A stretch of DNA of 64,000 nt from Rhodocyclaceae bacterium. GTDB lineage: Bacteria > Pseudomonadota > Gammaproteobacteria > Burkholderiales > Rhodocyclaceae. Under the pieces are notes generated by a model. The model did not search any database and had not been told where the DNA came from. It saw nothing but the letters and a program-made list of their open reading frames with translations. Below are positions 1 through 14,977 of this stretch, one piece after another (within the stretch, counting starts at the first letter, position 1; the number at the start of each line of letters is the position of its first letter). The translations under genes were made by a program, and so were the position numbers. The stretch covers positions 1-64,000 of the forward strand of contig JADFDU010000005.1 of assembly GCA_018262775.1 (NCBI GenBank). The letters are read 5' to 3'.

Positions 1-1334
1 AAGAACAGGAAGGGCTGCGCGGCGGCGAATTCCTCGCCCATGAAGAGCATCGGCGGCTGCGGCGCCAGCAGCAGGACGGCGGTGACGGCCTCCAGCGCCG
101 CCGGTTCGGCGAGGTGGCAGAGCCGTTCGCCGAAGGCGCGGTTGCCGACCTGGTCGTGCGTCTGCAGGAAATCCACGAAGGCGCCCGGCGGCAGACCGCG
201 GCTCGGCTCGCCGCGGATCTCGCCGTTGCGGAAGGGCGAGGGATCGCCCTGGAAGGCGAAGCCTTCGGTGAGGCAGCGGCCGAGCTGCGCCAGCGGCGCC
301 GCGGCGTAGTCGGCGTAGTAGCCGTCGCGCTCGCCCGTCACCAGCACGTGAGCGGCGTGATGGATGTCGTCGTTCCACTGCGCCGTGGCGAGGCGCGGGT
401 GCCCTTCGCCATCGCGCGGCAGGTAGCGCGACTGGTTCTTGTCATTCTCCAGGATGAGGTGAACCAGGCGTTCGCGCCCGGGGCCAGCATGCACGGCGGC
501 GGACAGCGACTCGACGATGTCCGGCTGCGAGTCATCGCGGATGGCGTGGATGGCGTCGAGGCGCAGGCCGTCGAAATGGAACTCATCGAGCCAGTAGAGC
601 GCGTTGTGGATGAAGAAGTCGCGCACGACCTCGCTGCCGGGGGCGTCGAAGTTGATGGCTGCGCCCCATGGCGTGGCATGGCGTGGGTTGAAAAAGGCCG
701 GCGCGTAGGCGTGCAGGTAGTTGCCCTCCGGGCCGAAGTGGTTGTAGACGACGTCGAGCAGCATCATGAGGCCGCGCGCGTGCGCCTCCTGCACCAGCAT
801 CTTGAGGTCCTCGGGCCGGCCGTAGGCGGCATCCGGCGCGAAGGGCAGCACGCCGTCGTAACCCCAGTTGCGCCGGCCGGGGAAATCGGCCACCGGCATC
901 AGCTCAAGGGCGGTGACGCCGAGTTCGGCGAGATAGTCCAGTCGGCGGCGCAGGCCGTCGTAGTCGCCGCTGCGGGAGAAGCAGCCAAGATGCAGCTCGT
1001 AGATGACCGCTTCCTCCCAGCGCCGCCCGCGCCAGGCGTCGTCGCGCCAGTCGAAGGTCTGCGGATCGATGACTTCGCTGGCGCCGTGGATGTCGTCGGG
1101 GTTGAAGCGCGAGGCGGGGTCGGGTACGCGCAGATCGCCGTCGATGAGGTAGCAGTAGCGCGTGCCGGCGCCGGCCTCGCTGACGCGCGTCTCGTGCCAG
1201 CCGTCGTCTTCGCTTCTGCGGGCGAGCGGAATCCGCTTCCCGCCCAGCTCGACATCGACCTGGCCGGCGGCTGGTGCCCAGAGGCGGAAACGCGTCGCGC
1301 CGCCCCCTTCCACTATCTGCGCGCCGAAGGGCAT
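1..1334 (-). CDS. treZ: Malto-oligosyltrehalose trehalohydrolase, 3' end beyond window
   Basis: Cytoplasmic GH13 enzyme that releases trehalose from maltooligosyl-trehalose, the second step of the TreY/TreZ route from glycogen. About 444 N-terminal residues are present and the reading frame runs off the left edge (full family members are about 600 residues). The N-terminus (MPFGAQIVEGG, then FRLWAPAA) is the carbohydrate-binding E-set domain. The catalytic barrel shows YELHLGCFS, DVVYNHFGPEGNYL, the nucleophile region GLRLDAIHAI and the acid region LILENDKN. The ATG at 1334 is chosen because the family N-terminus begins there; it lies 14 bases after the glgX stop. Last visible gene of the glycogen/trehalose operon. 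TreY, the expected partner, is not visible and may lie further left (inference). Confidence 0.93.
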   Translation of the reverse strand, partial: MPFGAQIVEGGGATRFRLWAPAAGQVDVELGGKRIPLARRSEDDGWHETRVSEAGAGTRYCYLIDGDLRVPDPASRFNPDDIHGASEVIDPQTFDWRDDAWRGRRWEEAVIYELHLGCFSRSGDYDGLRRRLDYLAELGVTALELMPVADFPGRRNWGYDGVLPFAPDAAYGRPEDLKMLVQEAHARGLMMLLDVVYNHFGPEGNYLHAYAPAFFNPRHATPWGAAINFDAPGSEVVRDFFIHNALYWLDEFHFDGLRLDAIHAIRDDSQPDIVESLSAAVHAGPGRERLVHLILENDKNQSRYLPRDGEGHPRLATAQWNDDIHHAAHVLVTGERDGYYADYAAAPLAQLGRCLTEGFAFQGDPSPFRNGEIRGEPSRGLPPGAFVDFLQTHDQVGNRAFGERLCHLAEPAALEAVTAVLLLAPQPPMLFMGEEFAAAQPFLF

Positions 1335-1341
1335 GTCGTGC

Positions 1342-1366
1342 CGCCGTCTCACGGCGACTGACTTTC
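1342..1366 (+). repeat. Dispersed 25-base motif, copy 1
   Basis: Matches CGCCGT-N9-ACTGACTTTC exactly. The first 15 bases form a perfect CGCCGT/ACGGCG stem with a 3-base loop. The copy covers the glgX stop codon and the glgX-treZ gap. See the finding on the dispersed motif. Confidence 0.7.
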
Positions 1367-3481
1367 CAGGAGCAGGACCAGCGAGCGCCCCTGCAGCTCG
1401 TAGCCCTTGTCGCCAGCGTAGCAGCCGTCCGCCGCCAGCCCGGCCAGGTATTGCGTGTCGAGCAGCACCTGCCAGCAAGCGCCCTGCCGCAGGTCCGGCA
1501 GCGTGAAGTGGATCGCATCGTGGTGGGCGTTGAAGAGCACGATGAAGTTGTCGTCGCGGATGGGGCGGCCGCGCCGGTCGCTCTCGTTGAGCGCTTCGCC
1601 GGAGAGGTACATGCCGAGGCTGCGGGCGAAGTCGTGGTCCCACTCGTGGTCGCTCATCTCGGTGCCGTCGGGCTTCAGCCAGCGGATGTCCTTGATGTCG
1701 GCGCCGTGGATGCGCTTGCCCTGCAGGAAGTGGCGGCGGTGGAAGACCGGATGCTCGCGGCGCAGGCGGATGACGCGCTGCACGAAGGCGAGCAGTTCGC
1801 GGTCGTCGTCCGACAGGTCCCAGTCGAGCCAGGTCAGTTCGCTGTCCTGGCAGTAGGTGTTGTTGTTGCCGGACTGGCTGTGGCCGAGTTCGTCGCCCGC
1901 CAGCAGCATCGGCACGCCCTGCGAGAAGAGCAGGGTGGCAAGCAGGTTGCGCTTCTGGCGCGCGCGCAAGGTGTTGATTTTCGGATCGTCGGTAGCCCCT
2001 TCGGCGCCGTAGTTCCAGGACAGGTTGTTGTCGTTGCCGTCGCGGTTGTCCTCGCCGTTGGCCTCGTTGTGCTTGCCGTTGTAGCTGACCAGGTCGTGCA
2101 GTGTGAAGCCGTCATGGGCGGTGACGAAGTTCACGCTGGCGTAGGGCTTGCGGCTGGAATGCTCGTAGAGGTCGCTGGAGCCGGTGAGGCGCGTGGCGAA
2201 CTCGCCGATGAGGCCGCCGTCGCCCTTCCAGTAGGCGCGCACGGTGTCGCGGTAGCGGTCGTTCCATTCGGCCCAGCCGATGGGGAAGTTGCCGACCTGG
2301 TAGCCGCCTTCGCCCAGGTCCCAGGGCTCGGCGATCAGCTTGACCTGGGAGAGCACCGGGTCCTGGCGCAGGATGTCGAAGAAGGCGCCGAGGCGGTCGA
2401 CTTCGTGCAGCTCGCGCGCCAGCGCCGAGGCCAGATCGAAGCGGAAGCCGTCGACGTGCATGTCGATCACCCAGTAGCGCAGCGAGTCCATGATCATCTG
2501 CAGCACGCGCGGGTGCTGCAGGTTGAGCGTGTTGCCGCAGCCGGTGAAATCCATGTAGAAGCGCGGGTCGTCCGGCATGAGCCGGTAGTAGGCGGCGTTG
2601 TCGATGCCGCGGAAGGACAGGGTCGGCCCCATGTGGTTGCCCTCGGCGGTGTGGTTGTACACCACGTCGAGGATGACCTCGATGCCGGCCGTGTGCAGCG
2701 TCTTCACCATGGTCTTGAATTCGCCCACTACGCCGCTGGCGCTGTAGCGGTGATCCGGCGCGAAGAAACCGATGGAGTTGTAGCCCCAGTAGTTGCTCAG
2801 GCCTTTTTCGACAAGATGGCGGTCGTCGACGAAGGCATGCACCGGCATCAGTTCGACGGTGGTGACGCCGAGCCGCTTGAGATGCTCGATCACCGGCCCG
2901 GTGGCGATGCCGCCGTAGGTGCCGCGCAGCTGCGGCGGCACCTCGGGATGGCGCATGGTGAGGCCGCGCACGTGCAGCTCGTAGATCACCATGTCGTGCC
3001 AGGAGATGCGCGGCGAGCGGTCGTCGCCCCAGGAGAAGGCCGGGTCGATGACGCGGCATTTCGGCATGCCGGCGGCGTTGTCGCGGCGGTCGAAGGAGAG
3101 GTCCTCGTTGCGATGGCCGATGCGGTAGCCGAAGTGCGAGTCGCTCCAGCGCAGGCTGCCGACGATGTCCTTGGCGTAGGGCTCGAGCAACAGCTTGTTG
3201 GGGTTGAAGCGGTGGCCGCGCGCCGGGTCATAGGGGCCGTACACGCGATAGCCGTAGAGCAGTCCGGGGCGCGCATCGGGCAGATAGCAGTGCCAGATCT
3301 GGTCGGTGTGCTCGCGCACCTCAATGCGCTGCAGTTCGCGCCGCCCGGTCGGGTCGAAGAGGCACAGCTCGACCTTCTCGGCGTGTTCGGAGAAGAGGGC
3401 GAAGTTCACGCCTTCGCCGTCCCAGGTGGCGCCGCGCGGATAGGGATTGCCGGGCCAGACCGCGCTCAGGAAATTTGCCAT
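1349..3481 (-). CDS. glgX: Glycogen debranching enzyme GlgX
   Basis: GH13 isoamylase-type enzyme that cleaves alpha-1,6 branches of glycogen or of limit dextrins. About 710 residues, normal for the family. The N-terminal E-set domain ([20 protein letters not shown]) is followed by the barrel with [10 protein letters not shown], the nucleophile region [10 protein letters not shown], the acid region [19 protein letters not shown] and the transition-state region VTAHDGFTL. The ATG at 3481 is preferred; a TTG at 3496 in the same frame would overlap the glgC stop but is a weaker start. The last five codons and the stop lie within a copy of the dispersed 25-base motif. Debranching could feed maltodextrins to TreY/TreZ or recycle glucan made by GlgE (inference from the operon). 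Confidence 0.96.
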   Translation of the reverse strand: MANFLSAVWPGNPYPRGATWDGEGVNFALFSEHAEKVELCLFDPTGRRELQRIEVREHTDQIWHCYLPDARPGLLYGYRVYGPYDPARGHRFNPNKLLLEPYAKDIVGSLRWSDSHFGYRIGHRNEDLSFDRRDNAAGMPKCRVIDPAFSWGDDRSPRISWHDMVIYELHVRGLTMRHPEVPPQLRGTYGGIATGPVIEHLKRLGVTTVELMPVHAFVDDRHLVEKGLSNYWGYNSIGFFAPDHRYSASGVVGEFKTMVKTLHTAGIEVILDVVYNHTAEGNHMGPTLSFRGIDNAAYYRLMPDDPRFYMDFTGCGNTLNLQHPRVLQMIMDSLRYWVIDMHVDGFRFDLASALARELHEVDRLGAFFDILRQDPVLSQVKLIAEPWDLGEGGYQVGNFPIGWAEWNDRYRDTVRAYWKGDGGLIGEFATRLTGSSDLYEHSSRKPYASVNFVTAHDGFTLHDLVSYNGKHNEANGEDNRDGNDNNLSWNYGAEGATDDPKINTLRARQKRNLLATLLFSQGVPMLLAGDELGHSQSGNNNTYCQDSELTWLDWDLSDDDRELLAFVQRVIRLRREHPVFHRRHFLQGKRIHGADIKDIRWLKPDGTEMSDHEWDHDFARSLGMYLSGEALNESDRRGRPIRDDNFIVLFNAHHDAIHFTLPDLRQGACWQVLLDTQYLAGLAADGCYAGDKGYELQGRSLVLLLESQSP

Positions 3482-3492
3482 GATGTCCGTTC

Positions 3493-4709
3493 TCAATAGT
3501 AGCCGCTGACGTCGAAGACGTGGCGACCCTTGGGCACGACGGCGATGCCGCCTTCGCTGACGCGGTAGCGTGCGCGATCCGCCGCCGCATCGAAGCCGAT
3601 CCGCGTGCCGGCATCGAGGGTGTTGTGGCGGTCGACGATGACACGCTTCAGGCGCGAGCCGCGGCGGATCACCGTGTAGTCCATGATGATGCAGTCGTCG
3701 ATCTCGACATCCGGCTCGACAATGACCTCGCGGCGGATGATCGTGTTGCGGATGCGGGCGCCGTTGACGAGGGAGCCTGCGCCGATGATGCAGTTGTCGA
3801 TTTCGCCGCCGTTGATCTTGGCGGACGGCCCCTGGTAGTTGCTCGAATTGACGAACCAGCGCGGATTGAAGAGGTTGAAGCGCGGTTCCTGGAAGAGCGT
3901 ATCGCGGTTGGCCTCGAAGTAGGCGTCGATGGTGCCGACATCGCGCCAGTAGGCGGCTTCCTCGTAGGCGCGGATGCCGGGAATGCGGTTTTGCGCGAAG
4001 TCGTAGGCGAAGACGCGGTGCGTGCCGATCATGCGCGGCAGGATGTGTTTGCCGAAATCGTTCTCGCCACGCTGCTTGGCGCTTTCGAGCGCCTCCAGCA
4101 GTACCTGCGTATCAAACAGGTAGTTGCCCATCGAGGCGAAGGCGCGCGCCGGGTCGCTTGCCATCGGCGGCGGATTCGCCGGCTTTTCGAGGAAGCCCTT
4201 GATGAGGCCTTTCGCGTCGGCGTCGATGATGCCGAAATCCGAAGCTTGATTCAGCGGTACAGGGATGGCGGCGACGCTGACGTGGGCCTTGTTCTCGCGG
4301 TGGAAGTCGATCATCTGGCGTACGTCCATGCGGTAGATGTGGTCGGCGCCGAAGACGGCAACCATGTCCGGCGCGTGCGTCTCGATCAGGTTGATGTTCT
4401 GGTGGATGGCATCGGCCGTGCCCTGGAACCATTCCTGGCCCTCGCGCATCTGCGGCGGCACGATGGCGATGAACTGGCCGGGGATGACGTGCGACAGGCT
4501 CCAGGCGTGGCTGGCGTGCTCGATGAGCGACTGCGACTTGTACTGCACCAGCATGTAGATGGCGTGGATGTCCGAGTTCACCAGATTGGAGAGGACGAAG
4601 TCGACGATACGGTAGCGGCCCGAGAACGGCACCGCCGGCTTCGAGCGCTCGGTGGTCAGCGGATGCAGACGCGAGCCGATGCCGCCGGCGAGCACCATGG
4701 CGAGTACCC

Positions 4710-4713
<4 letters not shown>
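3493..4713 (-). CDS. glgC: Glucose-1-phosphate adenylyltransferase
   Basis: Makes ADP-glucose from glucose-1-phosphate and ATP, the committed step of classical glycogen synthesis; also a precursor for maltose-1-phosphate in some GlgE pathways. 406 residues. The N-terminal nucleotidyltransferase signature is [13 protein letters not shown], followed by [29 protein letters not shown] is the metal/substrate segment, and [11 protein letters not shown] starts the left-handed beta-helix C-terminal domain. The start codon overlaps the treS stop in an ATGA (4710-4713), so translation is probably coupled. No glgA is visible in this window. Confidence 0.97.
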
Positions 4714-8069
<3,356 letters not shown>

Positions 8070-8083
8070 TCGCGCCTCTTCGC

Positions 8084-10162
8084 TCACAGGAAGTAGTCGA
8101 AATCGCGCTCGCTGCGCAGGCGCCGGCGCAGACGCAGGATGTGCACCGGCGAGGCCTGTGGCTCAAGGCGCACGAAGTTGCGCGGGCCCTGCCAGAGAAA
8201 GCGCGCGCCGGAGAGCAGGTCATGTGCCTGGTAGGGGCGGGCGGCATCCACGCCGAGATCGTCCAGCGGCAGTTCGATCCAGCCCGACTGGGCATTGTGC
8301 GGATCGAGGTTGGCGACGACGACAATGGTGCTGGCCCCCTCCGCGTCGACCGCGCCCGACTTGCTGTAGCAGAGCAGCATGTCGTTGTCGATCGCATGGA
8401 AGCGCAGGTTCCAGTCCGACTGCAGGGCGGTGTTCTCCTTGCGGATGCGATTCAGCCGCGCGATGTAGTCCTTGAGGCTGCCGGACCTGTCGAGGTCCCA
8501 GCGGCGCACCTGGTATTTCTCCGAGTCGAGGTATTCCTCGCCGCCCGCATCGCGCGCCTCGTGCTCCATCAGCTCGTAGGCCGGGCCGTAGATACCGTAG
8601 TTGGCGCCCAGCGTAGCCGCCAGCGCGACGCGCAGCATGAAGGCGGGGCGGCCGCCGTATTGGAGGAACTCGGTGAGGATGTCCGGCGTGTTGGGCCACA
8701 GGTTGGGGCGGAAGTATTCGCGCGAGTCGTCCCACGTCAGCTCGCTGAAGTAGTCGACCAGTTCCTGCTTGGTGTTGCGCCAGGCGAAGTAGGTATACGA
8801 CTGCGTGAAGCCGAGCTTGGCCAGCCGGTGCATGATGCGCGGCCGCGTGAAGGCCTCAGCGAGGAAGATCGTCTCGGGATGGGTCCGCTTCACCTCGCTG
8901 ATGAGCCATTGCCACATCGGGAAGGGCTTGGTGTGGGGATTGTCGACACGGAAGATGCGCACACCCTGATCGAGCCAGAAATCGAAGATGCTCTTCAGTT
9001 CCAGCCAGAGTTCAAGCCATTCCTCGTTCTCGAAATCGAAGGGGTAGATGTCCTGGTATTTCTTCGGCGGGTTTTCCGCATACTGGACGGTGCCGTCCGG
9101 CCGCCAGCGGAACCAGGACGGATGTTCGCGCACGTAGGGGTGATCCGGCGCGCACTGGAAGGCGATGTCCATCGCCACCTCGATGCCGTAATCGCGTGCG
9201 CGCAGCACCAGCCGGCGAAAATCGTCGAGGCTGCCGAGTTCGGCATGCACCGCCTTGTGGCCGCCGTCGGCGGCGCCGATGGCCCACGGACTGCCCGGAT
9301 CGCCGGCGGTGATCGTCAGCGCATTGTTCGGCCCCTTGCGAAAGGCATCCCCGATCGGGTGGATGGGTGGCAGGTAGAGCACGTCGAAGCCCATTTCGGC
9401 GATATAGGGCAGGCGCCGTTCGCATTCGCTGAAGTTGCCGTGGTCGGCGTCTTCGGCGAGGCAGGAACGGGGAAACATTTCGTACCAGGCCGAGAAGCGC
9501 GCCCACTTGGGGTCGACCGTGAGCGCGAGCACCTTGTCGTACCAGCTGGCGTGATGGCGCTCGCCGTAGGCGGCCATCAGCAGGGCCAGTTCCTCGTCCT
9601 GGCCGACCTCGCGGCTGGCCGCCGGCGTCGTCGCGCTACGCAGGCGCGCGGCATGGTCGAGCAGGCGGCCGGCGGCCGTGCCGATTGCGCGTGCAGCGGC
9701 CGCCTCGACGAGTTCGGCGCCGACCAGCATGGCGACGGCGATGTCCTGCGCGTCCTCGCGCCGCGCCAGGTCGTGGCGCCAGGTGAGGAACCGGTCTATC
9801 CACGCGACCAGGGTGTATTCGTAGGCGCCGATCGTGTCGACCTCGAAGGACGCCCGCCAGCGATCATTGCCGAGCGGCTGCATGGGGGTCTCGCGCCATG
9901 CCGCTTCACCGGCGGGGCGATGGCACAGCATGCCGCGGATAACATCGTGGCCGTCGCAGAAGATGTTCGCCTCGACCTGCACCTGCTCGCCGACGCTGCG
10001 CTTGGCCGGGAAGCGGCCGCCATCCACCTCGGGCTTGACGCCTTCGATGACGACCCGCGCCCTGCCGTCGACAGTTGCGGCTTCCAGTAAGGGGATTCTG
10101 TCGGTGTCGAGAACACGGGCGTCCGTGGTGTCCGGGATGCGGGTCTCTCCTGTTTCCATCAT
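8084..10162 (-). CDS. glgE: Alpha-1,4-glucan:maltose-1-phosphate maltosyltransferase
   Basis: GH13 enzyme that transfers maltosyl units from maltose-1-phosphate onto alpha-1,4-glucan; it uses the product of the TreS-Mak fusion encoded next. 692 residues. The N-terminal region (residues 30-200) contains an E-set and insertion domain with RVVIEGVKPEVDGG and ETPMQPLGNDRW. The catalytic domain has SAWYEMFPRS, VLYLPPIHPIG, the nucleophile region IFRVDNPHTKP and FLAEAFTRP. The start is preceded by AAAGGGGAA. It lies 13 bases after glgB and its stop is just ahead of treS. Confidence 0.96.
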   Translation of the reverse strand: MMETGETRIPDTTDARVLDTDRIPLLEAATVDGRARVVIEGVKPEVDGGRFPAKRSVGEQVQVEANIFCDGHDVIRGMLCHRPAGEAAWRETPMQPLGNDRWRASFEVDTIGAYEYTLVAWIDRFLTWRHDLARREDAQDIAVAMLVGAELVEAAAARAIGTAAGRLLDHAARLRSATTPAASREVGQDEELALLMAAYGERHHASWYDKVLALTVDPKWARFSAWYEMFPRSCLAEDADHGNFSECERRLPYIAEMGFDVLYLPPIHPIGDAFRKGPNNALTITAGDPGSPWAIGAADGGHKAVHAELGSLDDFRRLVLRARDYGIEVAMDIAFQCAPDHPYVREHPSWFRWRPDGTVQYAENPPKKYQDIYPFDFENEEWLELWLELKSIFDFWLDQGVRIFRVDNPHTKPFPMWQWLISEVKRTHPETIFLAEAFTRPRIMHRLAKLGFTQSYTYFAWRNTKQELVDYFSELTWDDSREYFRPNLWPNTPDILTEFLQYGGRPAFMLRVALAATLGANYGIYGPAYELMEHEARDAGGEEYLDSEKYQVRRWDLDRSGSLKDYIARLNRIRKENTALQSDWNLRFHAIDNDMLLCYSKSGAVDAEGASTIVVVANLDPHNAQSGWIELPLDDLGVDAARPYQAHDLLSGARFLWQGPRNFVRLEPQASPVHILRLRRRLRSERDFDYFL

Positions 10163-10175
10163 GCGTGGTTCCCCT

Positions 10176-12115
<1,940 letters not shown>

Positions 12116-12119
<4 letters not shown>

Positions 12120-13054
12120 GTCTGCCTTCCGGTGCTGCGTTCCGGTTCGAGGGTGCGCGTTGCCCGGGCCAGTCTGAAGGGCGGCGCCACACCGGCTTTC
12201 GGCTCGCCGGCATACACCGTCAGGTGGGGGAAGGGGATTTCGATGCCGGCGGCGTCGAAGGCGGCCTTCAGACGGCGCAGGAATTCGCGGCGGATGGTCC
12301 ATTGTTCGAGCGGTGCGACCTTGAAGCGGCAGCGCAGGATGACGGCGGAGTCGGCCCAGTTCTCCACGCCGACGATCTCGACATCCTCCAGGATCTTCGG
12401 CCCGAATACCGGATCCGCCTTCAGTTCGGCGCCGGCAGCGCGCATCACCGCAAGGGCCTCGTCTGCATTCTCGCGGTAGGCGACGCCGACATCGACCACG
12501 GCGTAGGCGAAGCCGCGTGATTTGTTGGTCACGGTGGTAATGCTGCCGTTGGGAATGAAATGCACATTGCCGTCGTAGTCGCGCATGCGCACGTAGCGCA
12601 GCGTGACTTCCTCGACGAGCCCGCCATGACCGCCTGCCTCGACGACGTCGCCCTGGCGTATCTGATCCTCCAGCAACAGGAAGAAGCCGTTGAAGTAGTC
12701 CTTGATGAGGCTCTGCGCGCCGAAGCCGACCGCCAGACCGATGACGCCGGCGGCGCCGAGAATGGGCGCGACGGAAATACCCAACTCGCCCAGGATCAGC
12801 GTACCCGCCACCAGGGTGACGACAACCGAGGCAATGTAGCGGAAGACGCGACCCAGCGTTTCGATGCGCCTGATTTCCTCGGCGCTGCGCACCGACCTGC
12901 TGACGTACAGGCGAAACGCCCGGATCATCCTGTGCGCCAGCGCCAGTATCAACAGCGACAGCAGGGCGATGATGAAGATGCGCAGGGCAGTGCCTGCGAG
13001 TGCGGTCCATTCGCCGCCGCGAACGGTGTGAAGGGCGTCGAGCAGTTCGTTCAT
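12116..13054 (-). CDS. MscS-family mechanosensitive channel
   Basis: Predicted inner-membrane channel that opens on membrane tension to release solutes during osmotic downshock. 312 residues. Hydrophobic segments lie near residues 22-42, 75-95 and 98-120. The pore-lining helix is [20 protein letters not shown], followed by the beta domain [14 protein letters not shown] and a C-terminal alpha/beta domain ([19 protein letters not shown]). It is the first gene of the glycogen/trehalose operon and overlaps glgB by 4 bases, which links osmotic channel expression with trehalose metabolism. Similar to small YbdG/YnaI-type MscS proteins. The specific paralogue cannot be named from sequence alone. Confidence 0.92.
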
Positions 13055-13163
13055 GAGGATGGCTTCTCCGGTTTCAGGCCTCGCTGCAGGTTATTACAGA
13101 TTATTACGGGTCACGAGGCCTTGTGTTCAACAAAAGCATTTTCAGCTTGACGGCATTAATATG

Positions 13164-13188
13164 TTTGTGCAAAATATTATTGCACAAA
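13164..13188. promoter_or_regulatory. Perfect dyad, candidate MarR operator
   Basis: Arms TTTGTGCAA and TTGCACAAA are exact inverted repeats separated by a 7-base AT-only spacer. The site lies in the AT-rich gap between the divergent mscS/glg/tre operon and the marR gene. A size near 25 bases suits a dimeric winged-helix repressor. Assignment to the adjacent MarR protein is inference. Confidence 0.6.
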
Positions 13189-13306
13189 ACCTAAGAGTCT
13201 TCAAGGGAAACACGGGATTCAATGACGAATGGATTCCCCGTAGTAGATTGCGGGTGTTGTACGAACTTGTACGGACGCATGGCACAGGCGCATGGAGAAG
13301 TCGAAA

Positions 13307-13870
13307 ATGGATGTAAAAGTGGTCACCCCGGTAACCGCTCCGGCAGTCACCCCACGACGCAAGTCACGGCGCGCGAAGGGCGAGAGCCGTGCGGAGGATG
13401 TGTTCGCCAAGATCCTGACGATCCAGCGGGCCATTCAGTCCGGCATGCAGGCGATGGACGGCAGCGTCGGCATGAGCGGCTCGCAACTGTCGGCCATGTG
13501 GCATATCTCCGCCACGCCGGGCCTGCGTGTAACTGCGCTCGCCGCGGCCATGTGCGTGCAACATTCGACGGCGAGCAACCTGCTCGACAAGCTCGAGAAA
13601 CGTGACCTGATCCGCCGTGAGCGCAATTCGCAGGACCAGCGCGTGGTCAGTGTTTTCCTGACGGATCGCGGCAACGAAATCGTGAAGAGGATGCCGGGCC
13701 CCTTGCACGGCAAGTTGCGCAATGCCCTGCGCGATCTGCCTGAGGGCGTGCTCGACAGCCTGGGTGAGGGCATTGCCGCCCTCCTTGCCAGGCTTGCATC
13801 GACCCAGAAGGACGCCGCGCGGGAAAAACAACGTGTTGGCCAGCGTGTGGGCTTCGGCCCGGAAAGGTAG
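13307..13870 (+). CDS. MarR-family transcriptional regulator
   Basis: Predicted dimeric winged-helix DNA-binding regulator, 187 residues. A basic N-terminal extension (PRRKSRRAKG) precedes the MarR core. The recognition region is TALAAAMCVQHSTASNLLDKLEKRDLI, followed by the wing RRERNSQDQRVVSVFLTDRG (about residues 75-125). The ATG at 13307 is preferred because GGAG lies 8 bases upstream; an in-frame ATG at 13292 is possible. It diverges from the mscS/glg/tre operon, and the exact dyad at 13164-13188 lies between them, so it may control itself, that operon, or both (inference). The ligand cannot be guessed. Confidence 0.88.
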   Translation: MDVKVVTPVTAPAVTPRRKSRRAKGESRAEDVFAKILTIQRAIQSGMQAMDGSVGMSGSQLSAMWHISATPGLRVTALAAAMCVQHSTASNLLDKLEKRDLIRRERNSQDQRVVSVFLTDRGNEIVKRMPGPLHGKLRNALRDLPEGVLDSLGEGIAALLARLASTQKDAAREKQRVGQRVGFGPER

Positions 13871-13876
13871 GGCAGC

Positions 13877-14266
13877 ATGCAACTCATCGTCATCCTCGGT
13901 ATCGTCGTGGCCATCGGCGGCGTGTCCTTCGCGTTGCAGAACACCATTCCCGTCACTGTCACGTTTCTCGTCTGGCGCTTCGACAGCTCGCTGGCGATGG
14001 TGCTGCTCGTCTCGCTGGCCCTGGGCGCGCTTATCGTGGCGCTGGTGTCCACGCCGGCGACAGTGAAGGCGCAATGGGCAGCCTCGCGGCTGCGCAAGCA
14101 GCTCGATGCGGCGCAGTCCGCCAACCAGGCCCTGGAAAAGAAGGTTTCCCTGCTGGAAGGCAGACTCTCGGCGTTGCCCCAGCCGGTTGCACAGCCGCAG
14201 ATGTCGGCGCCGATCATGCCGGTCTTCCCGATGACCGATCCGGTGCGCGACAAGGATGGCCTGTGA
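13877..14266 (+). CDS. LapA-domain (DUF1049) membrane protein
   Basis: Small inner-membrane protein, 129 residues. Two hydrophobic segments (residues 2-20 and 36-58) flank the motif FALQNTIPVTVTFLVWRF, typical of the LapA/DUF1049 family whose E. coli member helps regulate lipopolysaccharide assembly. After the second segment there is a heptad-like coiled coil (RLRKQLDAAQSANQALEKKV) and a proline-rich tail. It starts 6 bases after marR and its stop overlaps the next start (GTGA), so it is probably co-transcribed with both neighbours. LapB is not next to it, unlike the common lapAB order. Confidence 0.85.
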   Translation: MQLIVILGIVVAIGGVSFALQNTIPVTVTFLVWRFDSSLAMVLLVSLALGALIVALVSTPATVKAQWAASRLRKQLDAAQSANQALEKKVSLLEGRLSALPQPVAQPQMSAPIMPVFPMTDPVRDKDGL

Positions 14267-14977
14267 ACGGTGTGGTCAGGGAGAGCAGTGCGGGGGGCAG
14301 CGTGGGAAGTAGCGCGGGCCTACGCTTTCGCCTGCGCAATCTGACCGAAGCCGACTTCGGCCAAGTCATCGACCTGCAGAATCGTGTCTATCCTGACATC
14401 CCGGCTTTTCGCGAGGACCATCTCCAGCAGCAACTGCGACATTTTCCCCAGGGGCAGTTCGTCGTCGACGAGGGCGATCGCATCATCGGCTCGGCGAGCT
14501 CGCTGGTGGTGCTGTGGGACGACTACGGCCTCGACCACACCTGGAAAAGCGTGACGGGAGCGGGTATTTTCCACGCACAACATGCAGGGGCGCACGCTCT
14601 ACGGCGCGGAGGTCTGCGTCGATCCGACGATCCGCAAGAGCGGTATCGGCCATCTCATCTACCAGGCACGGCGCCGCCTCTGCCGCGAGATGAACCTCAA
14701 GCGCATCATCGCCGCCGGCCGCCTGCCGGGCTACCACAAAAACGCGAACCAAATGACGGCGGAACTGTATGCGCAAAAAGTGGTCTGGGGAGACATCTAC
14801 GATCCGGTGCTGCGTTTCCAGATCGGCGAGGGCTTCCAGTTTTGCGGGGTGATTGACGGCTATCTGCCGACGGATGCCGATTCGGTGGGCAATGCCGCGC
14901 TCATCGTCTGGCTGAACCCGCGCTACAACCCGAACAAGCCGACGCTGGCGCCCCCCGACATAAGGAGTTTCAGATGA
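14263..14977 (+). pseudogene. GNAT N-acetyltransferase, frameshifted
   Basis: The first part (GTG start at 14263 overlapping the previous stop) reads LRFRLRNLTEADFGQVIDLQ, then GDRIIGSASSLVVLWDDYG, a GNAT beginning. Near 14556-14581 the frame must shift by +1, after which the family continues with GRTLYGAEVCVDPTIRKSG (acetyl-CoA loop region) and KRIIAAGRLPGYHKNANQM to a stop at 14977. The total of 715 bases is one more than a multiple of three. The break lies in a run of short homopolymers (GGG, GGG, TTTT), so an assembly error or a recent mutation are both possible. The 3' end overlaps the nitrilase gene (ATGA). The two are probably functional partners, since the pair is closely coupled. Confidence 0.8.

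Noticed and set aside
114-1361. Long plus-strand open frame opposite treZ
   Set aside because: It is the mirror of treZ in a GC-rich codon pattern; the protein has no recognisable domain and is rich in Val/Ala/Gly as expected for an antisense shadow.
1274-3499. 741-codon plus-strand open frame opposite glgX
   Set aside because: Antisense shadow of a clear glgX gene; no start signal or domain. The same holds for long frames opposite treS (5724-8096), glgE (8141-10090) and hypD/hypE (32288-34996, minus).
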